Origin: Desulfotruncus arcticus DSM 17038 | GTDB lineage: Bacteria > Bacillota > Desulfotomaculia > Desulfotomaculales > Desulfallaceae | Length of the DNA: 64,000 bases | Direction of reading: 5' to 3' | Assembly (NCBI RefSeq): GCF_900113335.1 | Contig: NZ_FOOX01000005.1 | Coordinates: forward strand, 1 to 64,000 | Shown: piece after piece, positions 32,968 to 41,714 of the stretch | Layout: the number at the start of each line of letters is the position of its first letter | Numbering within the stretch: the stretch's first letter is position 1 | Position numbers and translations under genes: made by a program | Notes under the pieces: model-generated | Told to the model about the DNA's origin: nothing | Databases searched by the model: none | Seen by the model: the letters and a program-made list of their open reading frames with translations, nothing else

Positions 32968-33671
32968 TGCTTAATATAGAAAACATCGATGTTAATTATG
33001 GAGCAATCAGGGCGTTGGTGCAAGTTTCCCTGGAGGTCAATGAGGGAGAAATAGTGGCTTTAATTGGGGCTAACGGAGCAGGGAAAAGCACAACATTACG
33101 TTCCATATCGGGACTGGTAAAACCACAAAGCGGCAAAATAATATTTGAAGGACAAGAAATTCAAAATTTTCCCCCGCACAAAGTGGTTGAAATAGGGATT
33201 TCCCAAGTCCCGGAAGGAAGAAGGGTTTTTCCCCTGATGACAGTGCTGGAAAACCTGGAATTGGGCGCATTTACCAGAAAAGATCGAGCTGGCATTAAGG
33301 AAGATATAAATAACATCTTTTTAAGATTCCCCCGTTTGGAAGAGCGTAAGCAGCAGCCGGCAGGCACTTTAAGCGGAGGCGAGCAGCAAATGCTTGCAAT
33401 TGGCCGGGCACTAATGTCCAAGCCAAAACTGTTATTAATGGATGAACCATCAATGGGGCTGGCGCCAATGTTGGTTCAGGAAATATTTAATATTGTCAAA
33501 GAAATAAACCAAACAGGTACAACAATTTTACTAGTAGAACAAAATGCCAGAATGGCGCTCTCTATCGCCCACCGGGCTTATGTTTTGGAAACAGGCTCTT
33601 TGGTAATGTCAGGGCTTGCCAAGGAACTGGCTGAAAACGAAGCGGTACAAAAAGCATATCTTGGTCACTAA
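32967..33671 (+). CDS. livF: ABC transporter ATPase LivF
   Basis: A 234-residue ATPase. Walker A GANGAGKST, signature loop LSGGEQQMLAIGRALM, Walker B LLLMDEPSMGLAP, and switch His replaced by Gln (LLVEQNAR), as is normal for LivF. The C-terminal VQKAYLGH fits. GTG start sharing one base with the livG stop. It completes the five-gene transporter. Confidence 0.95.
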   Translation: MLNIENIDVNYGAIRALVQVSLEVNEGEIVALIGANGAGKSTTLRSISGLVKPQSGKIIFEGQEIQNFPPHKVVEIGISQVPEGRRVFPLMTVLENLELGAFTRKDRAGIKEDINNIFLRFPRLEERKQQPAGTLSGGEQQMLAIGRALMSKPKLLLMDEPSMGLAPMLVQEIFNIVKEINQTGTTILLVEQNARMALSIAHRAYVLETGSLVMSGLAKELAENEAVQKAYLGH

Positions 33672-33678
33672 AACATCA

Positions 33679-33704
33679 CAAAAAGCGCATCAGCGCTTTT
33701 TTGT
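33679..33704 (+). terminator. Terminator of the Liv operon
   Basis: AAAAGCGC (33681-33688) pairs with GCGCTTTT (33693-33700) around ATCA, then TTGTTT. Confidence 0.88.
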
Positions 33705-33724
33705 TTACCTTCTATTTTTCCTAT

Positions 33725-34090
33725 CTAATCCAAAGAGTCCTTATCTTTTAAATATTGTTTTACCTGATCAATAATGTTTATATACAGCTTCAATTCCTGA
33801 GGCGAACAACCTTTTACAGCATTAATCAATTCCCTGACCAGAATATCTTCATCATTAATTTCAAAACCTGATTCCTCATATAAAAGCGATTCCAAACTTA
33901 TATTTAACGCCACCGCTATTCTCTTTAGTGTTTTAACAGATGGAACTTTGTTGCCCCGCTCAACTTGACCTATGTAACTGTAATGTAAATTGGCACGTTT
34001 TCCTAAACCATCCTGGGTTAAACCTAATTTTAAGCGTATTTCCTTAATCCTTTTCCCCAAAATTTCCCTGTCTTGCGGTTTCACAGCCAT
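33725..34090 (-). CDS. XRE-family helix-turn-helix regulator
   Basis: A 121-residue regulator. Residues 9-65 form the helix-turn-helix (GKRIKEIRLKLGLTQDGLGKRANLHYSYIGQVERGNKVPSVKTLKRIAVAL). The rest is a short acidic helical tail ending in YINIIDQVKQYLKDKDSLD, probably for dimerisation. The start at 34090 is chosen because GGGGAGGG precedes it; the longer upstream reading has no such site. It is divergent from thioredoxin reductase and may control it or itself. Confidence 0.87.
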   Translation of the reverse strand: MAVKPQDREILGKRIKEIRLKLGLTQDGLGKRANLHYSYIGQVERGNKVPSVKTLKRIAVALNISLESLLYEESGFEINDEDILVRELINAVKGCSPQELKLYINIIDQVKQYLKDKDSLD

Positions 34091-34169
34091 CCCTCCCCGA
34101 TTAAATATTTGACAAAAACATATAATTACGATATTATAATTAAGCAAATTTACCACCGGAGGTAATAGT

Positions 34170-35093
34170 ATGGATAAGTTTGATGTTGCCATAATAGGAG
34201 GCGGCCCCGCCGGGCTGGCCGCAGGAATTTATACATCAAGGGCTGCCTTAAAAACAGTTTTAATTGAAAAAGGTATGCCCGGTGGTCTGGCTGCAAGTAC
34301 AGAAATGATAGAAAATTACCCGGGGTTTGCCCAAGGCATTGGCGGACCGGAACTGGCAATGCAAATGGATGCGCAAGCCCGTAAATTTGGATTGGAAGTA
34401 AAATCAGCCAATGTTGAGATGATAATTTCAGCAAATGCCGGGTTTAGCATTAAAACAGATGACGAAGAGATAATTACTAGAACCGTTATTGTAGCAACCG
34501 GGGCACAGCCACAGAAATTAGCGATTCCCGGAGAAAATAAATTTCACGGACGTGGTGTTTCCTATTGTGCAACGTGCGACGGCGCATTTTTTAAAGACAA
34601 AATTGTAGCAGTAGTCGGAGGCGGCGACTCCGCTGTGGAAGAGGCTCTTTATCTGACCAAATTTGCCCAAAAAGTTTACATTATACATCGCAGGGATGAA
34701 TTAAGGGCAACTAAAATTCTGCAACAAAGGGCCAAGGATAATGACAAGATCTCTTTCCTTTGGAATACAGTGGTTGAACAAATTAACGGCGAAGCAACGG
34801 TTAAGGAAATTATCACCAAAGATGTCCGCAATTGTGAAAAGAATTCACTCCAGGTGGACGGCGTATTTATTTATGTCGGTACCCGCCCAGTGACTGAGAT
34901 ATTAAAAGATTTAATTGATCTTGACGAACGAAACTATATATTAACAGACGAAAACATGTGTACTTCCAAGTCAGGCATCTTCGCAGCAGGAGACGTTAGA
35001 AAAAAATCGCTAAGGCAGGTTGTAACCGCCGTTGCAGACGGAGCAATTGCCGCCGTATCTGCTGAAAAATATCTTGAAGACCTCAAGCCCTAA
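34170..35093 (+). CDS. trxB: Thioredoxin reductase
   Basis: A 307-residue flavoenzyme. FAD-binding GGGPAGLAAGIYTSRA lies near the N-terminus; the redox-active pair is Cys133-Ala-Thr-Cys136. GGGDSAVEEALYL is the NAD(P)H-binding motif and the second FAD motif is GIFAAGDVR. It passes electrons from NADPH, or ferredoxin in some clostridial relatives, to thioredoxin. The HRRDELRA segment after the nucleotide motif favours NADPH. CACCGGAGGTAATAGT precedes the ATG. Confidence 0.93.
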   Translation: MDKFDVAIIGGGPAGLAAGIYTSRAALKTVLIEKGMPGGLAASTEMIENYPGFAQGIGGPELAMQMDAQARKFGLEVKSANVEMIISANAGFSIKTDDEEIITRTVIVATGAQPQKLAIPGENKFHGRGVSYCATCDGAFFKDKIVAVVGGGDSAVEEALYLTKFAQKVYIIHRRDELRATKILQQRAKDNDKISFLWNTVVEQINGEATVKEIITKDVRNCEKNSLQVDGVFIYVGTRPVTEILKDLIDLDERNYILTDENMCTSKSGIFAAGDVRKKSLRQVVTAVADGAIAAVSAEKYLEDLKP

Positions 35094-35264
35094 AAAAGAA
35101 TAGCTGTATCCTTGGATACAGCGGAGAAAGGGAGAGGAGATTAGGTTATTAACAATTTGATAGTTTTATTTTATTTGGAAAAGCCGATATTTCAAACAAT
35201 TATCTCTTAAATGGCCAAAATTAAGACGTTAATGGAAAATAGCCCTACATATTGGTTCTATAAC

Positions 35265-35298
35265 GCCTTCCGTGCACTATGGAAGGCTTTTATTTTTT
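35265..35298 (+). terminator. Terminator after thioredoxin reductase region
   Basis: GCCTTCC (35265-35271) pairs with GGAAGGC (35281-35287), then TTTTATTTTTT. A smaller GCTGTATCC/GGATACAGC hairpin lies closer to trxB (about 35103-35121). The 290-bp gap shows no supported gene. Confidence 0.8.
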
Positions 35299-35386
35299 AA
35301 AAACAACTGTTCAGACAGGAATTTAACCTTTGGCCGACGAATTTATATATTTAAAAGGTTTAGAATATTTGATCAGGAGGCTCCTT

Positions 35387-36337
35387 ATGAAGGATTTACT
35401 CGATCGCTTTAAGATTAAAGAAACCAGGGCACTTGCCCGCCTGATCTCACTGCTCGAAAACGAAGACCCGAACCACGAAGAAATTCTAAAAAAAATTTTT
35501 CAGCAAACAGGTCGGGCTTACGTTATCGGTTTCACCGGTTCACCTGGAGCCGGTAAAAGTTCGCTTGTGGATCAAATAGTAAGAAAAATTCGCCAGCAAA
35601 ATCAAACTGTAGGCATAATCGCAGTAGACCCCACCAGCCCATTTACAGGTGGCGCCCTTTTGGGCGACCGCATCAGAATGCAGGAACATGCTCTGGATAA
35701 AGGGGTTTTTATTAGGAGCATGGGCACCAGGGGCAGTCTGGGGGGACTGGCTAAAACAACTAAAGATGTAGTCAAAGCCATGGATGCATTTGGCTTTGAT
35801 TGGGTCATCGTCGAAACAGTAGGTGTGGGTCAGGCGGAGTACGATATAATTAATGTAGCAGATACGACAATCGTAGTTTTAACACCCGGGGCCGGTGATT
35901 CCATTCAAACAATTAAAGCGGGGATTATGGAAATCGCCGATGTATTTGCCATAAATAAAGCTGATTTGCCAGGTGCCGACAGGGTAGCTGCTGAAGTTGA
36001 AATTATGCTAGATCACCAGTGTGATCAAAATAAATGGAGACCTCCAGTAAAACTGGTATCCTCGTTAACCGGACAGGGAATAAATGAATTATTGGAAGCA
36101 ATTATGGAACACCGGTCTAATATGGAGGTAAATGATTTAATAAACAAGATACGTTCCGAAAGAATTAGGTCTGAAACCCTGGACATTGTCAATTATAAAT
36201 GGCAGAAAAAAGTATACAAGCAGTTAAGCTTGCCCGGTAAGGTTAATGAACTGCTGGATCAGGTAACCCAAAAACAAATCGACCCATATACCGCAGCCTA
36301 TTCCATATTAGATTATGTTGCCAAAAAAACCACCTAA
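35387..36337 (+). CDS. meaB: Methylmalonyl-CoA mutase-associated GTPase MeaB
   Basis: A 316-residue G3E GTPase. Walker A GSPGAGKS is at residues 51-58. IIAVDPTSPFTGGALLGDRIRM and FIRSMGTRGSLGGLAKTT hold the switch regions, DWVIVETVGVGQAEYDI is Walker B, and NKAD is the base-specificity motif. MeaB protects and reloads adenosylcobalamin-dependent acyl-CoA mutases, linking to the cobalamin operon in the same window. No mutase gene is adjacent. The ATG at 35387 has CAGGAGG 7 nt upstream; an earlier TTG at 35330 has none. Confidence 0.93.
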   Translation: MKDLLDRFKIKETRALARLISLLENEDPNHEEILKKIFQQTGRAYVIGFTGSPGAGKSSLVDQIVRKIRQQNQTVGIIAVDPTSPFTGGALLGDRIRMQEHALDKGVFIRSMGTRGSLGGLAKTTKDVVKAMDAFGFDWVIVETVGVGQAEYDIINVADTTIVVLTPGAGDSIQTIKAGIMEIADVFAINKADLPGADRVAAEVEIMLDHQCDQNKWRPPVKLVSSLTGQGINELLEAIMEHRSNMEVNDLINKIRSERIRSETLDIVNYKWQKKVYKQLSLPGKVNELLDQVTQKQIDPYTAAYSILDYVAKKTT

Positions 36338-36370
36338 TCATAACGCGTTAAATATGTCAGGGAGAATAAC

Positions 36371-36637
36371 ATGAGTTTTAATCAGGAGCAACCAATGGAT
36401 ATCTCAACTTGCACGCCAGAAACCATCATACAATTTCTTACCGACATGGTTGAAGAATTAGATAGGGCGAGAAATAATCATCAACCGGAAAACTATTGCG
36501 CTTTTTTACACGGCCAAATCTCTGGATTAGCTATTGCATTAAGAACACTTTACCCCGGTCCGGGAAATTGGGGAGAAAAAGCTGCATTAATTTTGCGCCC
36601 GGTAATAACTGAACATAAATGTGATTGCCGGGACTAA
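36371..36637 (+). CDS. Small hypothetical protein
   Basis: An 88-residue protein 33 bp after meaB, with CAGGGAGAATAAC before its ATG. It is acidic and helical in the first half; the C-terminus ends in CDCRD, three close residues that might bind a metal. No family is recognised. The position suggests co-transcription with meaB. Confidence 0.65.
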   Translation: MSFNQEQPMDISTCTPETIIQFLTDMVEELDRARNNHQPENYCAFLHGQISGLAIALRTLYPGPGNWGEKAALILRPVITEHKCDCRD

Positions 36638-36689
36638 AGCTTTAACACAAAGATAACCCAGAAAATCGTTTTCACGTTACTTTATCTGG

Positions 36690-36900
36690 CGCTCCGGTGG
36701 TTCCGCTCCGCGCGCTTCGCAATTTTCCTTGTAGTTCGTGTAGTTATTTCTGCATAACGCTTACAACAGATAGCCCTGTGATACTTTACGCCCTTTCGGG
36801 GGCAAGCTTTTGGGATTTGACGGGCCATGGACCGCATCCAGTGCCCCGCTTGCTCCGGGAATCCACCGGATCACCTTGCCTACGATATCTATTTTTGACC
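36690..36900. other. GC-rich intergenic patch, no accepted gene
   Basis: About 210 bp that is clearly more GC-rich than its surroundings, including CTCCGGTGGTTCCGCTCCGC at about 36695 and a stretch around 36800-36885 with CGGGCCATGGACCGC and CTCCGGGAATCCACCGG. It lies between convergent genes. The one plus-strand frame across it (36697-36960) has no ribosome-binding site and runs into the opposite gene. It may be a dispersed repeat or a structured RNA. Confidence 0.4.
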
Positions 36901-36909
36901 CTCGTATTT

Positions 36910-37674
36910 TTACTGAGTAGTGGCATTGATGTATATTTTTTCATTTGGAATATAAACTAAACTATTTATACCCTTGCTGGTATATTTATCCAACAACCGG
37001 CCTTTTCTGACCAAAACAGGCCGGTTGTTTACTGTTTCAATCCACATACCACAGACGACCAAGCAAGCATTGTTTTTTGATGCCGCCTCCAGCAGGGAAC
37101 GTGACGGTGACCAACTTAACAACAGCTTATTTACATCCTGTTCCCAATTCCCGATAAAACAATAAATAACAGAATTCTCAACGCACCGGGGAACTGCATC
37201 ATCAATTAAGTCATCCACCTGCCTTACAGTATAAAAAGTTTGCTGTTCACCGCGAGCTGCAATGGAATATTCTTTTTTAACAGTAACTTTATACTTTTCC
37301 CTGGCGTAACCGGAAGCAATACATAGTTGTCCATGAGCTGTAATAGGGCGATCATAACTTTTAAGGTCTTGAATCATAAGGGGAAATCCTTCTTCTTGTT
37401 CTAATAATTGAAGGTCCGCGCCCGTGGCTGCGGTAATTAGTGAATTACTGCTAAATTTAGCTTCACCGGTGATTTCCCCGTAGGCAATTTCTTCCCGGGC
37501 TTTATACCAGTAGTACGCGGATAAAGGAACTTTAATTGAGGATTCAATGCACCTGCCAAATGCGACCCCACCACCATTTCCTGATTTAATTAGTTTTAAA
37601 TTTTCCTCCAACCAGGTTCTCCCCATAATGCTTTCAAAATACTTTATGGCGTCAGCCATAAATATTTCCCTCAT
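36910..37674 (-). CDS. Hypothetical protein
   Basis: A 254-residue protein, apparently soluble with no signal peptide. It contains a run of alternating strands and two C-terminal phrases with a repeated NRPVLVRKGRLLDKYTSKG look, but no family is recognised. A CGGAGGAAG site supports the ATG at 37674. It is divergent from the DinG-type helicase gene, about 80 bp apart. Confidence 0.7.
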   Translation of the reverse strand: MREIFMADAIKYFESIMGRTWLEENLKLIKSGNGGGVAFGRCIESSIKVPLSAYYWYKAREEIAYGEITGEAKFSSNSLITAATGADLQLLEQEEGFPLMIQDLKSYDRPITAHGQLCIASGYAREKYKVTVKKEYSIAARGEQQTFYTVRQVDDLIDDAVPRCVENSVIYCFIGNWEQDVNKLLLSWSPSRSLLEAASKNNACLVVCGMWIETVNNRPVLVRKGRLLDKYTSKGINSLVYIPNEKIYINATTQ

Positions 37675-37754
37675 CGATTCTTCCTCCGTTCATAAATACT
37701 AAAGGATAACTAGCGTCTTCCAAGAATAATACAACATACGGATAGAATCAGGAA

Positions 37755-40529
37755 GTGAAAAATTTGAAAAACTATATTGTTTGCGACCTTGAAACCTCCG
37801 GGCTTGACCCCCAAAAAGACAAAATTATTGAAATTGCTATGATTAAAGTTAAAGACTACAGCATCGTTGAAGCTTATCAAACCTTAATTAACCCGGGAAT
37901 AAAACTACCTTTTAGAATTACCCGGTTAACGGGAATTAGTGACACTGAGCTTGCAGCCAGTCCAACTATCAACGAAATTTTACCTGACATTATTAATTTT
38001 ATGGAAGGTATTCCAATGGTTGGCCATAATGTTGAATTTGACAGATCCTTTTTAGCCTCTTTACTTGGCCATCTACCATTCTCAACTTATCTAGATACAT
38101 ATGAACTTACCAAAATATTGTTTCCGCATTTTAATGATTACAGCCTCTCCGGACTGGCAAATCAACTTAATTTTAATCACCGGCCTTGCCACAGAGCAAT
38201 GGATGACACCATAGCTGCCGTTGAATTACTCTCCGCATTATTAGAACGAGCCGGCAAGCTGGATTCCGCCGTTTTAAAACACCTTATAATGCTTTTGAGG
38301 GCAGGTAATTCCCCATGGTCTGAGATTTTAGAGGAATTACCTGCCGCTATATCTGAAAATGATAGAACGCTGTTAGAAAATAGTTTTTTTGCAATAAGTA
38401 TTAATCATGAATTTAAAAAAAATCGCAACGTGCGGTTGCCGGATATTAATATTGAATATTATCTCGGCCAGGAGGGACAATTATCTAAACAATTGCCCAA
38501 TTACAGATTAAGGCCGGGTCAGGTTAAGATGGCCAAGGTTGTAGAGACTGCTTTAGAAGAAAAAAAAGTGTGTTTTATTGAAGCCGGGACGGGAACAGGA
38601 AAAACAATAGCTTATTTACTGCCAACCTTATTATGGGCCTTAAAAACGAAACAGCAGGCAGTGATATCTACCAATACAATTAACCTTCAGGAACAAATCA
38701 AGCACCAAGATATACCTTTATTGCACAGCATGCTTAACCTTGACTTTGGTTTTGCATTTTTAAAGGGCAGGCAAAACTATATTTGTCTTAAACGTTTCTT
38801 GAACATTATTTCAAATATTAGTACGAATGCCCCTAATGCTTATCTATTTTTCGCGCGGGTTTTGATTTGGCTGCTGGATACAAAAAACGGTGATAAAAGT
38901 GAATTAAATATCACAGGGCCGGAAAACTATTATTGGTTACGAATTTGTACCGATGCGGAATCATGCACTGGTAATTCATGTATGTGGCAAAGCAATTGTT
39001 TCATTTCCCGGGCAAGGCAGCAGGCTGAAAATTCACCAGTTGTAATTACCAATCATTCCTTACTATTTTCAGACCTGGTGGCTGATGTTAAAATACTTCC
39101 GTCTTATTGTGCTCTTGTTATCGATGAAGCGCACCATCTTGAAGAAGCGGCAAATATTTATTTAGGGAAAAAGATTTCATTTATGGAATTAAAACACTGG
39201 TTATTATCAACCGGCAAATATTTTCAAAAGGCATCTACTGCCTTTGCCAGCGCTGATAATCAACTTAAAAAATTACATTTGGAAACTTATAATGCCATAA
39301 AAGAATTACTGGCAGCTATCAACACATTTGTTCAACACTTTATTGGAAAAAGTACAGAGTATTTCGGTCATAGAGCAGGAATTGGCTTAATAAAGTTCCG
39401 TCTCAAGCAAGACTCCGAAATAGTCCAGACAAACCATGCGGATTACTTAAATTTAATTTTTTACTTAAAAAATTTAAAATCTCAAATTAAGGCTGTAAGC
39501 ACTGAGTGTGGTTGCCAAACTTCTTCAGAGCAAAGGCCGGAAGATTGTAAACCCACTGATTTGCGCAATATTCTTAATAAATTAGATAACTATCTGGAAG
39601 ATTTATCATTAGTTTGGGAAAACGCACCAGATAACCACGTTTGTTGGGCGGAAATATCCGGCGGTACCATAAACTCCGAAATAAATTGTGTATTTTATGC
39701 TACACCCATTGATATTGGCCACCTTTTAAACGAAAAACTATTTAATAAAGCAAAAGGCGTAATATTTACCTCTGCCACATTATCGGTAAACCATAAATTT
39801 GATCATCTAATTAAACAGTGGGGGCTGGAAAGTCTGCCCCCCAACCAATTGGAAACTGTGATCGTGAATTCGCCCTTTAATTTTGATAAACAGTGCTTTT
39901 TATCTATAGTAGAAAACCTGCCACAGTATAATACAGAAGAAAAACAATATACAGAAGCAGTTACTCAAGCAATTTTTTCATTAACAGAACGTTTAGGGGG
40001 CAGGACACTGGTTTTGTTTACATCACATTCCATGTTAAAAGCAATATACAGTCGAACCAAACCTTTATTTGATGACGCCGGTATCTGCTTGCTGGGACAC
40101 AAAATAGACGGTGGCAGGACCAGGTTAGTTCGTGAATTTAAAAAAGGCAAGAATAATGTTTTATTTGGCGCCTCGAGTTTTTGGGAGGGCCTGGACATAC
40201 CAGGTAATTCGTTAGCCCAAGTCATTATTGTCAAGCTCCCGTTTAGCCCTCCCAATGATCCAATAATGCAAGCTAAAATGGAAATAATGAACCAACCCGG
40301 ATTTAATGGCTTTTATGAGCTGAGCTTACCACGGGCTGTTATTCGTTTTAAACAAGGTTTTGGCAGGTTAATCAGGAGTGAAGAGGATCAGGGACTGGTG
40401 GTTGTGCTTGATGGACGGATCACTTCAAAAAAATACGGAAAAGTTTTTTTAAACTCTTTACCCATAAAATCATATTTGTCGGGTGACCTGGATATAGTTA
40501 TAAAACAGTTATCTTTGTGGGTAAATTAG
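37755..40529 (+). CDS. DnaQ exonuclease-DinG helicase fusion
   Basis: A 924-residue protein. Residues 1-170 are a DEDDh 3'-5' exonuclease: VCDLETSGLDP (Asp, Glu), VGHNVEFDRSFL (Asp) and HRAMDDTIAAVELL (His, Asp). Residues about 240-924 are a DinG/XPD-like superfamily 2 helicase: AGTGTGKT (Walker A), LVIDEAHHLEEA (DEAH box), VIFTSATLSV, and a final motif VIRFKQGFGRLIRSEED. Between Walker A and DEAH, Cys residues in YICLKRF, RICTDAESCTGNSC and SNCFISRA probably hold an iron-sulfur cluster. This is the Gram-positive DinG arrangement, used in DNA repair. GTG start; a TTG at 37764 is an alternative. Confidence 0.92.
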   Translation: MKNLKNYIVCDLETSGLDPQKDKIIEIAMIKVKDYSIVEAYQTLINPGIKLPFRITRLTGISDTELAASPTINEILPDIINFMEGIPMVGHNVEFDRSFLASLLGHLPFSTYLDTYELTKILFPHFNDYSLSGLANQLNFNHRPCHRAMDDTIAAVELLSALLERAGKLDSAVLKHLIMLLRAGNSPWSEILEELPAAISENDRTLLENSFFAISINHEFKKNRNVRLPDINIEYYLGQEGQLSKQLPNYRLRPGQVKMAKVVETALEEKKVCFIEAGTGTGKTIAYLLPTLLWALKTKQQAVISTNTINLQEQIKHQDIPLLHSMLNLDFGFAFLKGRQNYICLKRFLNIISNISTNAPNAYLFFARVLIWLLDTKNGDKSELNITGPENYYWLRICTDAESCTGNSCMWQSNCFISRARQQAENSPVVITNHSLLFSDLVADVKILPSYCALVIDEAHHLEEAANIYLGKKISFMELKHWLLSTGKYFQKASTAFASADNQLKKLHLETYNAIKELLAAINTFVQHFIGKSTEYFGHRAGIGLIKFRLKQDSEIVQTNHADYLNLIFYLKNLKSQIKAVSTECGCQTSSEQRPEDCKPTDLRNILNKLDNYLEDLSLVWENAPDNHVCWAEISGGTINSEINCVFYATPIDIGHLLNEKLFNKAKGVIFTSATLSVNHKFDHLIKQWGLESLPPNQLETVIVNSPFNFDKQCFLSIVENLPQYNTEEKQYTEAVTQAIFSLTERLGGRTLVLFTSHSMLKAIYSRTKPLFDDAGICLLGHKIDGGRTRLVREFKKGKNNVLFGASSFWEGLDIPGNSLAQVIIVKLPFSPPNDPIMQAKMEIMNQPGFNGFYELSLPRAVIRFKQGFGRLIRSEEDQGLVVVLDGRITSKKYGKVFLNSLPIKSYLSGDLDIVIKQLSLWVN

Positions 40530-40604
40530 CCATTTAATAATTCAAAGCACATCCTAACGCTTACACCAATATATTAATATAAAACGCGAAGGAGAGTGAA
40601 AGTT

Positions 40605-40670
40605 TTGAGGGTATATTTTGTGCGCCTTCCTTCTTTTTTACGCAATTGGTTAATGAAAGTTATCAAGTAG
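40605..40670 (+). CDS. SpoVM-like 21-residue sporulation peptide
   Basis: A 21-codon frame with TTG start and the site GAAGGAGAGTGAAAG just upstream. The peptide MRVYFVRLPSFLRNWLMKVI matches the pattern of Bacillus SpoVM, M-[KR]-x-Y-x-[IV]-[KR]-L-P-x-F-L, including the conserved proline at residue 9 and the amphipathic helix. SpoVM binds the convex forespore membrane and recruits the SpoIVA coat base. The length (21 against 26) is slightly short. A strong terminator follows within 3 bp, so it is a single-gene transcript. The resemblance is from memory but the motif is distinctive. Confidence 0.75.
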   Translation: MRVYFVRLPSFLRNWLMKVIK

Positions 40671-40672
40671 CA

Positions 40673-40703
40673 AGAAGCAGGTAAAAACCTGCTTCTCTTT
40701 TTT
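40673..40703 (+). terminator. Terminator of the SpoVM-like gene
   Basis: AGAAGCAGG (40673-40681) pairs with CCTGCTTCT (40688-40696), followed by CTTTTTT. Confidence 0.92.
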
Positions 40704-40772
40704 ACACTCATTTCAATCAAATAACGCTAACTTAAACATATAATATTATACCGATACTACGGAGGTGAAAAT

Positions 40773-40865
40773 ATGACTCGCAAAATTAATCTCCGTTTAA
40801 TCATCGGAATATTAACCATTATCGCCGGGGCTATTTTATATGTTCTATCATTATTGAAATCATAG
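40773..40865 (+). CDS. 30-residue single-pass membrane peptide
   Basis: A 30-codon frame with a strong ACGGAGGTGAAAAT site before the ATG. The product MTRKINLRLIIGILTIIAGA is followed by ILYVLSLLKS: a basic N-terminus and one hydrophobic helix. No family is recognised. It converges on the TIGR04086-type gene. Confidence 0.6.
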   Translation: MTRKINLRLIIGILTIIAGAILYVLSLLKS

Positions 40866-40877
40866 AGGTTAGATCAT

Positions 40878-41276
40878 TTACCTGGACAGTCCAACCCCCA
40901 AAATTCCCCCTATGGCCCCTGAAACTATTGATATTAAAGCTTTCTGGATGGTATAGATAAAACTTACCCCATGGCCCATAAAAAATTTTGCTACCAACCA
41001 GCTAACCAGTACACACATCAAAGCCACCATTATTCCATGCAATAGCCCTTTATAAGCTGCTTCCCTGGATGCAACAATACTTCCGGCGAAAATGCTCAGA
41101 TAAAACAGTGAAGCAGACGTCTGTGGTAAAGATTCCTCAGACAAGGATGTCAAATGATAAACTGTGCCCATCAAGGCACATCCTGTTACTGTTATTACCA
41201 GGGCTGCAGTTAAACCTTTTAAAACAGCACTAGTGTTTAACAATGCCCCTGTCTTTTGTTCCCGCATGGCAGCCAT
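40878..41276 (-). CDS. TIGR04086-type small membrane protein
   Basis: A 132-residue protein with four predicted transmembrane helices (about 18-38, 55-72, 80-100, 110-130). The order of helices with SLFYLSIFAGSIVASREAAYKGLLHG in the middle matches the TIGR04086 family of Firmicutes membrane proteins, whose role is unknown. GGGAGGTGACTGGGC precedes the ATG at 41276. Confidence 0.78.
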   Translation of the reverse strand: MAAMREQKTGALLNTSAVLKGLTAALVITVTGCALMGTVYHLTSLSEESLPQTSASLFYLSIFAGSIVASREAAYKGLLHGIMVALMCVLVSWLVAKFFMGHGVSFIYTIQKALISIVSGAIGGILGVGLSR

Positions 41277-41335
41277 GCCCAGTCACCTCCCGTTTATCAT
41301 CATTTTTATGTACCAAACTGAATATTATACCAATA

Positions 41336-41377
41336 AAAACGCGCGCCATATCAGTTCCCTTAGCGCGCGTGTTTTTA
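41336..41377. repeat. GCGC-stem hairpin repeat, copy 3
   Basis: AAAACGCGCGC pairs with GCGCGCGTGTTTT around CATATCAGTTCCCTTA. The loop TCAGTTCCCTTAG is shared with the copies at 5370-5398 and 27855-27896. It lies between two minus-strand genes. Confidence 0.75.
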
Positions 41378-41393
41378 TACTTTATTCAGTTTT

Positions 41394-41528
41394 TTAATCT
41401 TCTTCGTGATCTGTAAAATCCTTGTCCCAACGTCCATCCAGATTAATCATGGTTGCAGAACCGGTTGGTTCTTCCACAAAGGATTCAATCTCCTCATTAA
41501 AATTTTTTTTCTTCTTTTTTTCTGCCAT
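41394..41528 (-). CDS. 44-residue acidic hypothetical protein
   Basis: A 44-codon frame with CAGGAGGTAGCATCTA ahead of its ATG. The product starts MAEKKKKKNFNEE, a lysine run, and ends in an acidic stretch with DGRWDKDFTDHEED. No family is recognised. A strong ribosome-binding site and its place in the minus-strand gene series make it likely to be real. Confidence 0.6.
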   Translation of the reverse strand: MAEKKKKKNFNEEIESFVEEPTGSATMINLDGRWDKDFTDHEED

Positions 41529-41714
41529 TAGATGCTACCTCCTGAGGAATTTATCCAACATGAAATATGAATCTACTTTCTTTACACCCTATTTTTTTGT
41601 AATTTGTCAGTTCTATTCACAATATGTTTATTATTTTATGGATTTATTGGTAGGGTTTGGGATTAACAAAATAGAAATTATTTATATCCAAACATGAAAG
41701 GGGTGTAGTTTGGG

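Noticed and set aside
36697..36960. An 87-codon plus-strand frame over the GC-rich patch
   Set aside because: No ribosome-binding site, and its end runs antisense into the supported minus-strand gene at 36910-37674.
41422..41697. A 91-codon plus-strand frame
   Set aside because: It is antisense to the 44-residue gene, which has a strong ribosome-binding site; the frame itself has none.
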